From Devosia rhizoryzae (GTDB lineage: Bacteria; Pseudomonadota; Alphaproteobacteria; Rhizobiales; Devosiaceae), in NCBI RefSeq assembly GCF_016698665.1, contig NZ_CP068046.1:3348001-3412000 (forward strand): 64,000 bases of DNA. Direction: 5' to 3'. The notes below the pieces were generated by a model that worked only from the letters and a program-made list of their open reading frames with translations, was not told the origin of the DNA and ran no database searches. The position numbers were made by a program, and so were the translations under genes. Shown piece after piece: positions 53,187-62,953 of the stretch (positions are counted from its first letter, which is position 1; every line of letters begins with the position of its first letter).

Positions 53187-54029
53187 ATGGAACAGGGAGA
53201 GTTCTCCCTCAGCGAGCGTGAGTTCGCGCGGATCAAGGCGCGCGTCTACACGGTCGCCGGTATTTCGCTCAGCGATGCCAAGAAAACCCTGGTTCTGTCG
53301 CGGCTTTCCAAGATCGTGCGGACGCTGGGGCTCCAAAGCTTTGATGCCTATGTCGATTATCTCGAACGCGGCGGTTCGGCGCAAGATGGGCAGGATTTCG
53401 TCAACGCGCTGACCACCAATCTGACGCGCTTCTACCGCGAGGATCACCATTTCGATCATCTTCGCAGCTATATCGGCACGCTGCTGTCGGAGCGGCCGCG
53501 CGGCACGCGGCTGCGCATCTGGTCGGCGGGCTGCTCGACGGGGCAGGAGCCCTATACTATCGGCATGGACTTGCTGGCGGCTTTCCCGGATTTGCGGCGC
53601 TGGGATTTCAAGATTCTCGCCACCGACATCGATACGGCGGTGATCGCCAAGGCTGCGAAGGGCGTTTATCCGGAGAGCGAGCTTTCGGGGCTCAGCGCCG
53701 AGCGGGCGCGGTTGTTCGAGCGCGGCAGCGACGGCTCGCTGATCATTCCGGCGGCGGCGCGGGAGCTGGTGTCGTTCAAGCCGCTAAACCTCATCCAGGC
53801 CTGGCCGATGAAGGGGCCGTTCGACGCCATCTTCTGCCGCAATGTCGCGATCTATTTCGACAAGCCGACTCAAGGCGAAGTCTTCGGCCGTTTTGCCGGG
53901 ATGATGGCGCCGGAAGGCTTTTTATACATCGGCCACTCCGAAAATCTCGGATCGGGTGGCGAGGGTTTCCGGCTGGTGGGCAAGACTATCTACCAGTCTC
54001 GAGAAAAACTGAACAGAAGAGCTGCATGA
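53187..54029 (+). CDS. cheR: Chemotaxis methyltransferase CheR
   Basis: A 280-residue CheR. The N-terminal helical domain has YTVAGISLSDAKKTLVLSRL; the SAM-binding domain has IWSAGCSTGQEPYTIGM, and FDAIFCRNVAIYFDKPTQ plus GFLYIGHSENL complete the catalytic core. TNLTRFYRED matches the family TxFFR-like loop. It methylates receptor glutamates. It overlaps cheB by 4 nt. Confidence 0.94.
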   Translation: MEQGEFSLSEREFARIKARVYTVAGISLSDAKKTLVLSRLSKIVRTLGLQSFDAYVDYLERGGSAQDGQDFVNALTTNLTRFYREDHHFDHLRSYIGTLLSERPRGTRLRIWSAGCSTGQEPYTIGMDLLAAFPDLRRWDFKILATDIDTAVIAKAAKGVYPESELSGLSAERARLFERGSDGSLIIPAAARELVSFKPLNLIQAWPMKGPFDAIFCRNVAIYFDKPTQGEVFGRFAGMMAPEGFLYIGHSENLGSGGEGFRLVGKTIYQSREKLNRRAA

Positions 54030-55078
54030 TGAGCATCAAGGTTCTGGTCGTCGACGACTCGGCGCTAATCCGCGAGGTGCTCGGGCGCATGCTGACGCGC
54101 GATGGCGATATCACCGTGGTGGGCACGGCGGTGGACCCGATCGAGGCGCGCGAGAAGATCAAGACGCTCGATCCCGACGTCGTGACGCTCGATATCGAGA
54201 TGCCGAACATGAACGGTCTGGCATTTCTGGAAAAGCTGATGCGGTTGCGGCCGACGCCGGTGGTGATGGTCTCGACGCTGACCAAGCGCGGCGCGAGCGA
54301 AACGCTTCTGGCGCTGGAACTAGGGGCGGTGGATTTCGTGGCCAAGCCTAGCGCCGAATTTGCCGGCGGGCTCGATGCGTTCGGCGCGGGCCTGCGCGAC
54401 AAGATCAGGGCGGCGGCCAAGTCGGATGTGCGGGGCCGTTCGGCCAGCCGGGCCGAGGCGCCGAAGGTGCCGGTGCGTAGCGCTGCGGCGCCCGAAGGGT
54501 CGCTGATCGCGATCGGGGCTTCGACCGGGGGCGTCGAGGCAATCCGGACAGTTCTCGGTTCTCTGCCGGCCGATTGCCCGCCGGTGGTGATCGCCCAGCA
54601 CATGCCGCCGGGCTTTACCGGGCGCTTTGCGGCGCGGCTTGATGAGCTTTGCGCGCTCAAGGTGATGGAGGCCGAGGACCGCATGCCGCTTCTGGCGGGC
54701 CATGCCTATGTGGCGCGCGGCGACTACCATTTGCGGGTCGAGCGCTCGTCGGGCCAGCTCAAGTGCCGGTTGGGGCAGGAAGCGCCCGAAAGCGGGCACC
54801 GGCCCAGCGTCGACGTGATGTTTGAATCGGTCGCCAAAACGGTCGGTCCGATGGCGGTGGGTGCCATTCTCACCGGCATGGGCCGGGACGGGGCGCGGGG
54901 GCTCAAGCTGATGCGTGACGCGGGCGCCTATACGGTGGGGCAGAGCCAGGCTTCGGCACTGGTTTACGGCATGCCGCGCGTCGCCTTCGAGGAAGGTGCG
55001 GTGATCGAGCAGGCGCCGGTGGAGCAGATCGCCTCGCGTCTGGCCAATGCCCTGGTTCGGCTCAAGTCGGCAGCTTGA
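54026..55078 (+). CDS. cheB: Chemotaxis methylesterase/deamidase CheB
   Basis: A 350-residue CheB: receiver domain with VVDDSALIREV and phospho-acceptor Asp56 in VVTLDIEMPNMNG; the catalytic domain has Ser in AIGASTGGVEAI, His in AQHMPPGFTGRF and Asp in LTGMGRDGARGL. It removes methyl groups from receptors when phosphorylated. The start is ATG at 54026 (overlap ATGA with cheR) or the next codon. Confidence 0.95.
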   Translation: MMSIKVLVVDDSALIREVLGRMLTRDGDITVVGTAVDPIEAREKIKTLDPDVVTLDIEMPNMNGLAFLEKLMRLRPTPVVMVSTLTKRGASETLLALELGAVDFVAKPSAEFAGGLDAFGAGLRDKIRAAAKSDVRGRSASRAEAPKVPVRSAAAPEGSLIAIGASTGGVEAIRTVLGSLPADCPPVVIAQHMPPGFTGRFAARLDELCALKVMEAEDRMPLLAGHAYVARGDYHLRVERSSGQLKCRLGQEAPESGHRPSVDVMFESVAKTVGPMAVGAILTGMGRDGARGLKLMRDAGAYTVGQSQASALVYGMPRVAFEEGAVIEQAPVEQIASRLANALVRLKSAA

Positions 55079-55171
55079 GCGGACCAGGTTGAGAGATTTG
55101 TAACGCTTGAACCTTAGTGTCGGCGTCAGTGCGGGCCCAAGAGCCCAGGCGTCGGAAAAGGTAATGAGTCC

Positions 55172-55561
55172 ATGCCAAAAGCAAGCGCAGTCAGCGTCCT
55201 GATCGTTGATGACCAGCAGTCGATGCGCGGTATCGCCAAGTATATTCTCAATCAGCTGGGTTTTAAGGACATCATCGAGGCCAAGTCCGGCCGCGATGCC
55301 TTGGGCAAGCTCGAAAAGAGCAATGTCGATCTCATCATTTCCGATTGGAACATGGACGATATCGACGGGCTGACCCTCCTCAAGGTGATCCGCAAGCATC
55401 CGCGGACGCAGACCATGCCGTTTATCATGGCCACCGGCCGCTCCGACAAGGAGCAGGTCAAGGAAGCCATTTCCTTCGGCGTCAACAACTACATCATCAA
55501 GCCGTTCGACGCGATGACGATGAAAAAGCGCATCGAAGCCGTGATTGGCGCGCTGACCTGA
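55172..55561 (+). CDS. cheY: CheY-type response regulator 2 (probable motor regulator)
   Basis: A 129-residue receiver: VDDQQSMRG (acidic pair Asp13-Asp14), phospho-acceptor Asp58 in LIISDWNMDDIDG, Thr in ATGRS and Lys in IIKPFD. SDWNM and the rest closely follow classical CheY. By gene order it corresponds to rhizobial CheY2, the flagellar motor regulator; function is inferred. Confidence 0.9.
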   Translation: MPKASAVSVLIVDDQQSMRGIAKYILNQLGFKDIIEAKSGRDALGKLEKSNVDLIISDWNMDDIDGLTLLKVIRKHPRTQTMPFIMATGRSDKEQVKEAISFGVNNYIIKPFDAMTMKKRIEAVIGALT

Positions 55562-55583
55562 TTCAGACCGGCAATTTTCTTGC

Positions 55584-55621
55584 GAACGCCCCGGCTCTCC
55601 AGCCGGGGCGTTCTGCTTTTC
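55584..55621 (+). terminator. Intrinsic terminator after cheY2
   Basis: A perfect 13-bp stem (GAACGCCCCGGCT with AGCCGGGGCGTTC) and 4-nt loop, followed by TGCTTTTCCC. It ends the cheD-mcp-cheRBY unit. Confidence 0.9.
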
Positions 55622-55686
55622 CCTGCCTACAATTTGTGCGTCCGGATTTATCCGTAAGAAGTGATTAATCGGCCAATTGTATCGTT

Positions 55687-55733
55687 CCCACAAGTTCCGG
55701 CGCAAAGCCGGTAGTCGCCAGAGGCGACGTGGG
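55687..55733 (+). ncRNA. Candidate three-way-junction leader RNA of the receptor gene at 55746
   Basis: Closing stem CCCAC (55687-55691) with GTGGG (55729-55733) encloses two perfect hairpins: CCGGC-GCAAA-GCCGG (55697-55711) and GTCGCC-AGA-GGCGAC (55714-55728). The 3' strand of the closing stem overlaps the SD GGGGGAAAG (55731-55739), so folding could mask translation start. No known riboswitch consensus fits. Part of the second hairpin recurs upstream of the receptor gene at 60711. Confidence 0.5.
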
Positions 55734-55745
55734 GGAAAGATAGTC

Positions 55746-58268
55746 ATGGGTTTGTTTCCGCATCTTAGGATTGCGCAGAAGTTGCCGCTCGCGCTGGTCG
55801 GGTCGGCCCTGGTGGTCAGCGCTGGGGTGGGCATTGCAAGCTACCTGATCGGGCTGGGCACCGTCGATCAGCAACGCAACCAATCGATGCAGGCCTCACT
55901 TAACACGGCGGCGTCGCTGGTCAGCAATTACTACTCCAGCGCCGAGGTGGACCTCAGGCTGTTCGTGCAGCGGTCCGATACCGTCACCGCAATCAAGAAC
56001 CTCACCCGCGCCGTTGATGAAATGCGCATGGGGCTGCAGGAACGGGCCGGGGCGCAGCTGCAGGCTGCCTATGTCACCGAGAGCCCCAATCCAGAGGATC
56101 GGGCGGCGGTCGACAGCAATATCAAGGGCGCCATGTATGACGCGCCGCACAAGCGCTTCCATCCCGGTTTCCGCACGCTGATGCAGGAGCGAGCCTATTC
56201 AGACGTGCTGCTGATCAGCGCCGCGGGCGATGTGGTTTATTCGGTGGCCAAGAACATGGACTTTGCCACCAATGTGGTGACCGATGCGGCTGCGGCCGCA
56301 AGCGGGCTTGGCCGGGCTTTTGCGGCGGGCAAGGACCTTGCCGACGGGGAAGCGGCGTTTGTCGACTTCTCCCTTTATGCCCCGACAAGCAGCGCGCAGA
56401 GCTTCATGGTGATGCCGGTTTATGAAAAGGAAGAAAATACCGGCGTCATGGTCTTGTCCATTTCGCCCGACGCGGTGAGCGCTCTGGTCTCGGGCCTTTC
56501 GGGACTGGGGCAGACCGGGGAAGTCGTGGTCGTGGGCAGCGACGGGCTGCTGCGCACCGAGTCGCCGCAAACCGCTGAGGCCGACGTTCTGGCGACCCCG
56601 TTTATGGCCGATGCCATCACGGCGGCGCTCGGGGGCAGCAGCGCGCAGGGCATGAGCTATGACTATCGCGGCGCGCCCATGGTGGTGGATGCCGAGCCAG
56701 TCAATGTCGATGGCGTCACCTGGGCGGTAGCCGCCGTGCAACCCGAGCAGGAGGCCTTTGCGCCGGTGGTCGAGATGCGCAACATGACGCTTCTGGTCGG
56801 AGGCATACTGCTCGCGATCGCCGCGCTTTTGGGGTTCTTCTTTGCCCGCTCCATCAGCCGGCCGCTCAGCCGCCTCACCGATACGATGGAGGCCCTGGCC
56901 AATGGCGACCTCTCGGTCGATGTCGCCGGTCAACACCGCCACGACGAGATCGGCGCGATGGCGCGAACGGTGGAAGTGTTCCGCGAGAATGCGCTCAAGG
57001 TCAACGAAATGACCGAAGCGGAGGCAGCGCGGATCATCGCGACGCAGGCCGAACGCGCCGCCATGATGCGGGACCTGCAACGCGCCTTCGGTCAGGTCGT
57101 GGATGCGGCAATTGCCGGGGATTTCTCGCGCCGCGTCGATGCCGAGTTCCCCGATGACGAACTCAATACGCTGGCGCGTTCCGTCAATGGATTGGTGGAA
57201 ACGGTCGATCGCGGCGTGTCCGAGACTGGCACCGTGCTCTCGGCTTTGGCCAATACCGATCTCACGCAGCGCATGGAAGGCGACTACCAAGGCGCGTTCG
57301 CGCGCCTCAAGGCCGACACCAATGCCGTGGCCGACAAGCTGACCGATATTGTAGGCCAGCTGCGGGATACGTCGCGGACGCTCAAGACCGCGACGGGCGA
57401 GATCCTTTCCGGCGCCAACGATCTTTCCGAGCGCACCACCAAGCAGGCAGCGACCATCGAGGAAACGTCAGCGGCCATGGAGCAACTGGCGTCCACCGTC
57501 TTGCAGAATGCCGAGCGGGCGCGGGAAGCCTCAACGGTGGCACGCGGGGTAACGCAGACGGCCGAAGAAGGCGGGCAGGTCATGGGCAAAGCGACCGATG
57601 CCATGGAGCGCATCACCCAGTCGTCTGCCAAGATCTCCAACATCATCGGGCTGATCGACGATATCGCCTTCCAGACCAATCTCCTTGCGCTCAACGCTTC
57701 GGTGGAAGCGGCACGGGCGGGTGAGGCCGGCAAGGGTTTTGCGGTGGTCGCCGTGGAAGTGCGGCGCCTGGCGCAATCGGCGGCGCAGGCCTCGAGCGAG
57801 GTCAAGGCGCTGATCGAACAGAGCGCCACCGAGGTCAAGGGCGGCTCGCGCCTCGTGGCCGATGCCGCGCAGCGTCTCGAGCAGATCCTGAGCTCCGCCC
57901 GCGCGTCGAGCGCGCTGATGAACGGGATCGCCCATGAGAGCCGCGAACAGGCAGCCTCGATCGAAGAGGTCAATACCGCCGTCCGCACCATGGACGAGAT
58001 GACCCAGCACAATGCGGCCCTGGTCGAGGAAATGAATGCCTCGATCGAGCAGACCGAAGCACAGGCCGCCCAGCTCGACCGCATTGTCGATATCTTTGCG
58101 CTCGAAGAACGCGCGCCGGCGCCTGCCAAACTTGCTTCAGCGGCGCCGGGCCCGGTCAAGTCGCTCGCCGATGGCGCCCGAGGATTGCAGGCAAAGCTTT
58201 CGACGGCCGCTCGCTCCTATTTGAGCAAGGGTAATGCTGCCGTGGATGCGGACTGGAACGAGTTCTGA
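55746..58268 (+). CDS. Methyl-accepting chemotaxis protein, large periplasmic Cache-type sensor
   Basis: An 840-residue receptor. TM1 spans about 13-36, a large periplasmic domain about 40-340 (dCache-like: [41 protein letters not shown]), TM2 about 345-367, then HAMP ([20 protein letters not shown]), a second HAMP-like region and the signalling domain with tip [20 protein letters not shown] near 635. It ends DADWNEF, a probable CheR/CheB tether. GGGGGAAAG precedes the ATG at 55746. Confidence 0.92.
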   Translation: MGLFPHLRIAQKLPLALVGSALVVSAGVGIASYLIGLGTVDQQRNQSMQASLNTAASLVSNYYSSAEVDLRLFVQRSDTVTAIKNLTRAVDEMRMGLQERAGAQLQAAYVTESPNPEDRAAVDSNIKGAMYDAPHKRFHPGFRTLMQERAYSDVLLISAAGDVVYSVAKNMDFATNVVTDAAAAASGLGRAFAAGKDLADGEAAFVDFSLYAPTSSAQSFMVMPVYEKEENTGVMVLSISPDAVSALVSGLSGLGQTGEVVVVGSDGLLRTESPQTAEADVLATPFMADAITAALGGSSAQGMSYDYRGAPMVVDAEPVNVDGVTWAVAAVQPEQEAFAPVVEMRNMTLLVGGILLAIAALLGFFFARSISRPLSRLTDTMEALANGDLSVDVAGQHRHDEIGAMARTVEVFRENALKVNEMTEAEAARIIATQAERAAMMRDLQRAFGQVVDAAIAGDFSRRVDAEFPDDELNTLARSVNGLVETVDRGVSETGTVLSALANTDLTQRMEGDYQGAFARLKADTNAVADKLTDIVGQLRDTSRTLKTATGEILSGANDLSERTTKQAATIEETSAAMEQLASTVLQNAERAREASTVARGVTQTAEEGGQVMGKATDAMERITQSSAKISNIIGLIDDIAFQTNLLALNASVEAARAGEAGKGFAVVAVEVRRLAQSAAQASSEVKALIEQSATEVKGGSRLVADAAQRLEQILSSARASSALMNGIAHESREQAASIEEVNTAVRTMDEMTQHNAALVEEMNASIEQTEAQAAQLDRIVDIFALEERAPAPAKLASAAPGPVKSLADGARGLQAKLSTAARSYLSKGNAAVDADWNEF

Positions 58269-58290
58269 TCTACTCAAGAAGTCCAAACAG

Positions 58291-58313
58291 AGGGCGCCGA
58301 GGGCGCCCTTTTG
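58291..58313 (+). terminator. Intrinsic terminator after receptor gene (55746-58268)
   Basis: AGGGCGCC pairs with GGCGCCCT, 3-nt loop, followed by TTTGCTTTG, 22 nt after the stop. Confidence 0.85.
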
Positions 58314-58436
58314 CTTTGCAGCGCAGACTAGAGGCGGCGCTTAAGGATAACACTGCCTTAAGCGGCTTGATCTATTGTCGTCACATTGCGCCGCGGGAAG
58401 GCGCCACATTGGTTTGAATCTTGGGGGAGAAAAGCC

Positions 58437-60527
58437 ATGTTGAAGTGGATAGGCCGGAGCCTGGCGAACACGAAGCTGACGACCATGATCGCGGCTCTGG
58501 TGGTCTCGGCGATAACCGTCTCGATCGCTGTGGTCAGCACGGCAATATTCGTCAATCTTACAGCCTCAACGGAGTCCACGGCCCAGCGCCAGCAGGTCGT
58601 AAACCTCAAAACTGCGGCGACGATCCTGGAAAGCAAGCTGCCGGGTGCGGAAGTCCTGTGGTCCGAGGACGGCAGCGAGATCCTGGGCATCTCGACCTAT
58701 GGCATGCCGGGGCGTTTCAGCGGCAACGAGATTGCCGATGCGATCAGCCGCATTACCGGCGAGGCGACATCTCTCTACGTCTTCAACGAAGAGAGCCAGC
58801 AATATATCATGCAGATGACCACCTTTGCCGATGCCGACGGCAACAGGGCAGTGGGCACTGAACTTGCGGCGGACTCCCCGGCAATCGCGCAGGCCGAAGC
58901 AGGCCTCGCCTATTTCGGCGAAGAAACCATCCTCGGCAAGACCTATTACGCTGCCTATCAGCCGATCCTCAACAAGTCGGGCAAGCCGCTGGCTCTGCTT
59001 TTCGTGGGCATCGACCATGCCCATGTGGACGGCATCATCTACGACACCTTGCGCCTGATCCTGATCGTGGGCGCGGCGACGCTCGTTGTTCTTGGTGCGA
59101 TCGGCTGGGCGCTGTCGCGGCAGATGATGCGCCCCATTCCCAAGCTTGCCGGCGTGATGAAGGAGATCGCCGCTGGCGACTATTCAGCCGAAGTGCCGTT
59201 CAGCCACCGCGGAAATGAAGTGGGCGAGATGGCCCGGGCGGTCGAGGTGTTCCGCGACAATGGTCTCAAGATGAGCACGATGAGCGAGGAAGAACGCGCC
59301 GCTTCCGAGCGCCGCCGCATCGAACGCACCGACATGATGGTGGCGCTGCAGGCGGCGTTCGGCGAAGTGGTGGACGCGGCGATTGCCGGCGACTTTTCCA
59401 AGCGCGTTCATGCGCAGTTCCCGGATCGCGAGCTCAACAGCCTTGCTGGCAGCGTCAATGCGCTGGTGGAAACGGTGGATCGCGGCGTGACCGAAACCGG
59501 GCAGGTGCTGGCGGCCATGGCGCATGCCGATCTCACCCAGCGCATGGTCGGCGATTACCAGGGCTCCTTTGCCAAGCTTAAGGAAGACACCAATGCGGTG
59601 GCTGAAAAGCTCAGCGATGTGATCGGGTCGCTGCGCGTCACCTCGCGGGCGCTCAAGACTGCCACGGGAGAAATCTTGTCCGGCGCCAACGATCTTTCCG
59701 AGCGCACGACCAAACAGGCCGCAACGATCGAGGAAACCTCGGCAGCGATGGAACAGCTGGCGACCACCGTCGCCCAGAACGCGCGCATGGCAGACGATGC
59801 CAACAAGAGCGCCAATGCCGTTTCGACCAATGCGTCGCGCAGCGGCGAGGTGATGGACCAGGCCAATGCGGCAATGGAGCGGATTACCCAATCCTCGGGC
59901 AAGATCTCCAACATTATCGGCATGATCGACGACATCGCCTTCCAGACCAATCTTCTGGCGCTCAACGCCTCGGTGGAAGCGGCGCGGGCGGGGGATGCCG
60001 GCAAAGGCTTTGCCGTGGTGGCCGTGGAAGTGCGGCGTCTGGCCCAGTCGGCGGCGCAGGCCTCTTCGGAGGTCAAGGCGCTGATCGAGGCCAGCGCCAG
60101 TGAGGTCAAGGGTGGTTCGGACCTGGTGTCGAGCGCGGCGCGGCAGCTGCGCGACATGCTGGGCGAAGTGTCGGCCAATGCGCAGCTGATGCAATCGATC
60201 GCCAAGGCGAGCCAGGAACAGGCGGCGGCGATCGATCAGGTAGGTGTCGCCGTGAGGACGCTCGATGAAATGACCCAGCACAATGCGGCGCTGGTGGAAG
60301 AAACCAATGCCGCCATGGAACAGACCGAGGCGCAGGCTTCCGAGCTCGACCGGGTGGTCGACATCTTCACCATCGCGGAAGACGAGACCGAAGGCGAACC
60401 CGCTCCGGCACCGGTGCAGCGCCGCCAAGCCGCTCCGCGGATCGAAACGGAAAAGATGCGCAGCGCGGCTCGCTCGTATCTGAGCCATGGCAATGCGGCT
60501 ATCGCGGCGGACTGGTCCGAGTTCTAG
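58437..60527 (+). CDS. Methyl-accepting chemotaxis protein, single Cache (Cache3/Cache2-like) sensor
   Basis: A 696-residue receptor. TM1 spans about 16-42; the periplasmic domain of about 155 residues has [16 protein letters not shown] and [27 protein letters not shown], typical of the Cache3-Cache2 fusion; TM2 is about 205-230; then tandem HAMP-like regions and the signalling tip [20 protein letters not shown] near 500. It ends AADWSEF. The ATG at 58437 follows GGGGGAG. Confidence 0.91.
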   Translation: MLKWIGRSLANTKLTTMIAALVVSAITVSIAVVSTAIFVNLTASTESTAQRQQVVNLKTAATILESKLPGAEVLWSEDGSEILGISTYGMPGRFSGNEIADAISRITGEATSLYVFNEESQQYIMQMTTFADADGNRAVGTELAADSPAIAQAEAGLAYFGEETILGKTYYAAYQPILNKSGKPLALLFVGIDHAHVDGIIYDTLRLILIVGAATLVVLGAIGWALSRQMMRPIPKLAGVMKEIAAGDYSAEVPFSHRGNEVGEMARAVEVFRDNGLKMSTMSEEERAASERRRIERTDMMVALQAAFGEVVDAAIAGDFSKRVHAQFPDRELNSLAGSVNALVETVDRGVTETGQVLAAMAHADLTQRMVGDYQGSFAKLKEDTNAVAEKLSDVIGSLRVTSRALKTATGEILSGANDLSERTTKQAATIEETSAAMEQLATTVAQNARMADDANKSANAVSTNASRSGEVMDQANAAMERITQSSGKISNIIGMIDDIAFQTNLLALNASVEAARAGDAGKGFAVVAVEVRRLAQSAAQASSEVKALIEASASEVKGGSDLVSSAARQLRDMLGEVSANAQLMQSIAKASQEQAAAIDQVGVAVRTLDEMTQHNAALVEETNAAMEQTEAQASELDRVVDIFTIAEDETEGEPAPAPVQRRQAAPRIETEKMRSAARSYLSHGNAAIAADWSEF

Positions 60528-60554
60528 CCGGACGCTACGGTCTTCCAATCTCCG

Positions 60555-60580
60555 AACGCCGCCCCCTGGGCGGCGTTTTC
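60555..60580 (+). terminator. Intrinsic terminator after receptor gene (58437-60527)
   Basis: AACGCCGCCC pairs with GGGCGGCGTT (3-nt loop), followed by TTC; 27 nt after the stop. Confidence 0.82.
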
Positions 60581-60710
60581 GTCGGTGCCTATGGTTTACC
60601 CGTGATTAATGCGGGTCCGGTAGTTTGTCGCCAGAGGGTTGCGCGCAGACGGTCATGGGAGTGTCCGGCCTGCAGGGGACCGGCGACGCCGGCCACGAAG
60701 GACGAAGAGA

Positions 60711-62708
60711 ATGCGTATCCGGGCAAAGATTTTTGCCGTGGCGGGGCTGATGGGCCTTGCCTCAATCGTCATTGGCGGCATGGCCGCGAACATGGTTTTT
60801 GCCTATAATCAACGCGTTGATCAGCTCGAAAATCTTGCTGATCGCGCGTATCTAGGCGAGCGGCTCAACCGCTATGTCACGGCAGTGGTGATGGATGCGC
60901 GCGGCATCTATGCCTCGGAAACCACCGAAGAAGCTGCCCCTTTCGCCGAGGGGCTGACCAGTACGCTGGACAAGATCGATACCGTCCTCGCCGATTGGCG
61001 GCCAAAGGTGGATGCCGAGGGTCTGGCCGCCTTTGACGCCGTGGTGAGCCGGACGGCTGAATTTCGAGCGTTCCGCATGGAAACGGCGCGGCTCGGGCGC
61101 GAAGTGAGCCCGGCGGATGCCGATGCGCAGGGCAATACCGATGAAAATCGGGCCAATCGGCGGGCCTATCAGGCCGAGATCGATGCCGTTGTCGAGCGCG
61201 ACCAGACGTTGATGGGCACCGTTCGCAGCGACCTCGACGCCTTTCAGTCGCAGATGCTGTCTATCCTGATCGGGACCATTATCGTGGGGCTTGGTGCTGG
61301 CATGGCCGGCGCGGGTTATCTTGGCACCGTGCATCTGTCGCGGCCCATCAGCGGCCTGACCAGGAGCATGCAGGCGCTGGCCGACGGCGAACTCGATGGG
61401 CAGATCGACTTTACCGGAAACAAGGATGAGATCGGCGCCATGGCGCGCACGCTGCGCGTGTTCCAAGAAAATGCCCGCACGGTGGCAGCGCTGACCGAGG
61501 AAGAGCGCCAGCGCGCCCGCTCCATCAGCGAACGGGCGCAGATGATGAGCAATTTCCAGGAGCAGTTCGACCGGGTGGTTGCAGCGTCGCGCGACGGCGA
61601 TTTCAGCCGCCGCATGGATGATCATTTCAACGATCCCGACCTCAACCGCATTGCAGCCGACTTCAATGGCGTCTTGTCGAGTGTCGAAGGCGGCCTCAGC
61701 GATGCCGGCACGGTCTTGTCGGCACTGGCCAAGACGGACCTCACGCTGCGCATGACGGGCGAACACCGTGGTGCCTTTGCAGCGCTCCAAAGTCACATCA
61801 ACACGGTTGCCGAGACCCTGACCGGGGTTGTCGACGGGCTGAAACAAACCTCGCGTGCGCTCAAGACTGCAACCGGGGAAATCCTCACCGGCGCCAATGA
61901 TCTTTCCGAGCGCACCACCAAGCAGGCGGCGACGATCGAGGAAACGTCGGCGGCAATGGAGCAGCTTGCCTCAACCGTCCTCCACAATTCGGAACGGGCG
62001 CGCGATGCCAATGCCAATGCGCAGGTGGTGAGCCAGACGGCCGAAGCGGGTGGCGAGGTGATGGGCAAGGCCACCGAGGCCATGCGGCGCATCTCGGCTT
62101 CTTCGGGCAAGATTTCCAACATCATCGGTCTGATCGACGACATCGCCTTCCAGACCAATCTTCTGGCACTCAACGCCTCGGTGGAAGCGGCGCGCGCCGG
62201 CGATGCGGGCAAGGGTTTCGCCGTTGTGGCCGTGGAGGTGCGGCGCCTCGCACAATCGGCTGCGAGCGCCTCTGCCGATATCAAGGGGCTGATCGAGCAA
62301 AGCGCCAACGAGGTCTCCGGCGGTACCAGGCTCGTGGAGGAAGCTGCCGCAAGGCTCAGCGCCATGCTGGATGCCGCCAAGAGCAATTCGAGCCTGATGG
62401 ACAGCATTGCCCGCGACAGCCGCGAACAGGCCTCGGCAATCGAGGAAGTTACCGTCGCGGTGCGGCAGATGGATGAGATGACCCAGCACAATGCAGCATT
62501 GGTGGAACAAACCAATGCCGCGATAGAACAGACCGAAGCGCAGGCGTCCGAGCTCGACCGGATCGTTGCGGTGTTCCGCACAGGCAGCGCGGTGGAGGTT
62601 GCCGAAGCGGTGGCGGTCCCGCAGCGCAGCCCGACCGTTCGCAGTGCCGCGCGCACCTACCTCAGCCAGGGCAATGCCGCCATTTCGGCAGATTGGTCCG
62701 AATTCTAA
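60711..62708 (+). CDS. Methyl-accepting chemotaxis protein, four-helix-bundle-type sensor
   Basis: A 665-residue receptor. TM1 spans about 6-30, then a helical periplasmic domain of about 150 residues ([22 protein letters not shown]) resembling four-helix-bundle sensors, TM2 about 181-204, HAMP ([20 protein letters not shown]), and the signalling domain with tip [20 protein letters not shown] near 476. It ends SADWSEF. The ATG at 60711 follows GAAGGACGAAGAGA. Confidence 0.91.
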   Translation: MRIRAKIFAVAGLMGLASIVIGGMAANMVFAYNQRVDQLENLADRAYLGERLNRYVTAVVMDARGIYASETTEEAAPFAEGLTSTLDKIDTVLADWRPKVDAEGLAAFDAVVSRTAEFRAFRMETARLGREVSPADADAQGNTDENRANRRAYQAEIDAVVERDQTLMGTVRSDLDAFQSQMLSILIGTIIVGLGAGMAGAGYLGTVHLSRPISGLTRSMQALADGELDGQIDFTGNKDEIGAMARTLRVFQENARTVAALTEEERQRARSISERAQMMSNFQEQFDRVVAASRDGDFSRRMDDHFNDPDLNRIAADFNGVLSSVEGGLSDAGTVLSALAKTDLTLRMTGEHRGAFAALQSHINTVAETLTGVVDGLKQTSRALKTATGEILTGANDLSERTTKQAATIEETSAAMEQLASTVLHNSERARDANANAQVVSQTAEAGGEVMGKATEAMRRISASSGKISNIIGLIDDIAFQTNLLALNASVEAARAGDAGKGFAVVAVEVRRLAQSAASASADIKGLIEQSANEVSGGTRLVEEAAARLSAMLDAAKSNSSLMDSIARDSREQASAIEEVTVAVRQMDEMTQHNAALVEQTNAAIEQTEAQASELDRIVAVFRTGSAVEVAEAVAVPQRSPTVRSAARTYLSQGNAAISADWSEF

Positions 62709-62732
62709 GGTCCCACTCACCTTCAAAGCTTA

Positions 62733-62762
62733 GCGCCGCCTCCAGGGGCGGCGTTTTCTTTT
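62733..62762 (+). terminator. Intrinsic terminator after receptor gene (60711-62708)
   Basis: CGCCGCC pairs with GGCGGCG around a 6-nt loop, followed by TTTTCTTTT, 25 nt after the stop. Confidence 0.87.
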
Positions 62763-62953
62763 GCGGAGAATGGATTGTCCGTGTTTTGCGAAGTTCAGCG
62801 TATTGATCTAAGTAGTTCGTCTTCATCTCAGAGTAATACAAATCACAATTTGTCCTTACGGATAATCTCTAGAGCGGGGGCAGGTCTCCGTTAACCAGAA
62901 GTGGCCCAGTTTGAGCCCATGCCGCAGAACGGAGCGGCAATAGGGTGTTGGGA

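Noticed and set aside
55687..55733. GEMM-I (c-di-GMP) riboswitch
   Set aside because: CGCAAAGCC is present, but the upstream CACAGGGCAAACC element and the receptor helix are missing.
54320..55834. Minus-strand open frame of 504 codons over cheB and cheY
   Set aside because: Antisense shadow of well-defined chemotaxis genes and crosses a terminator.
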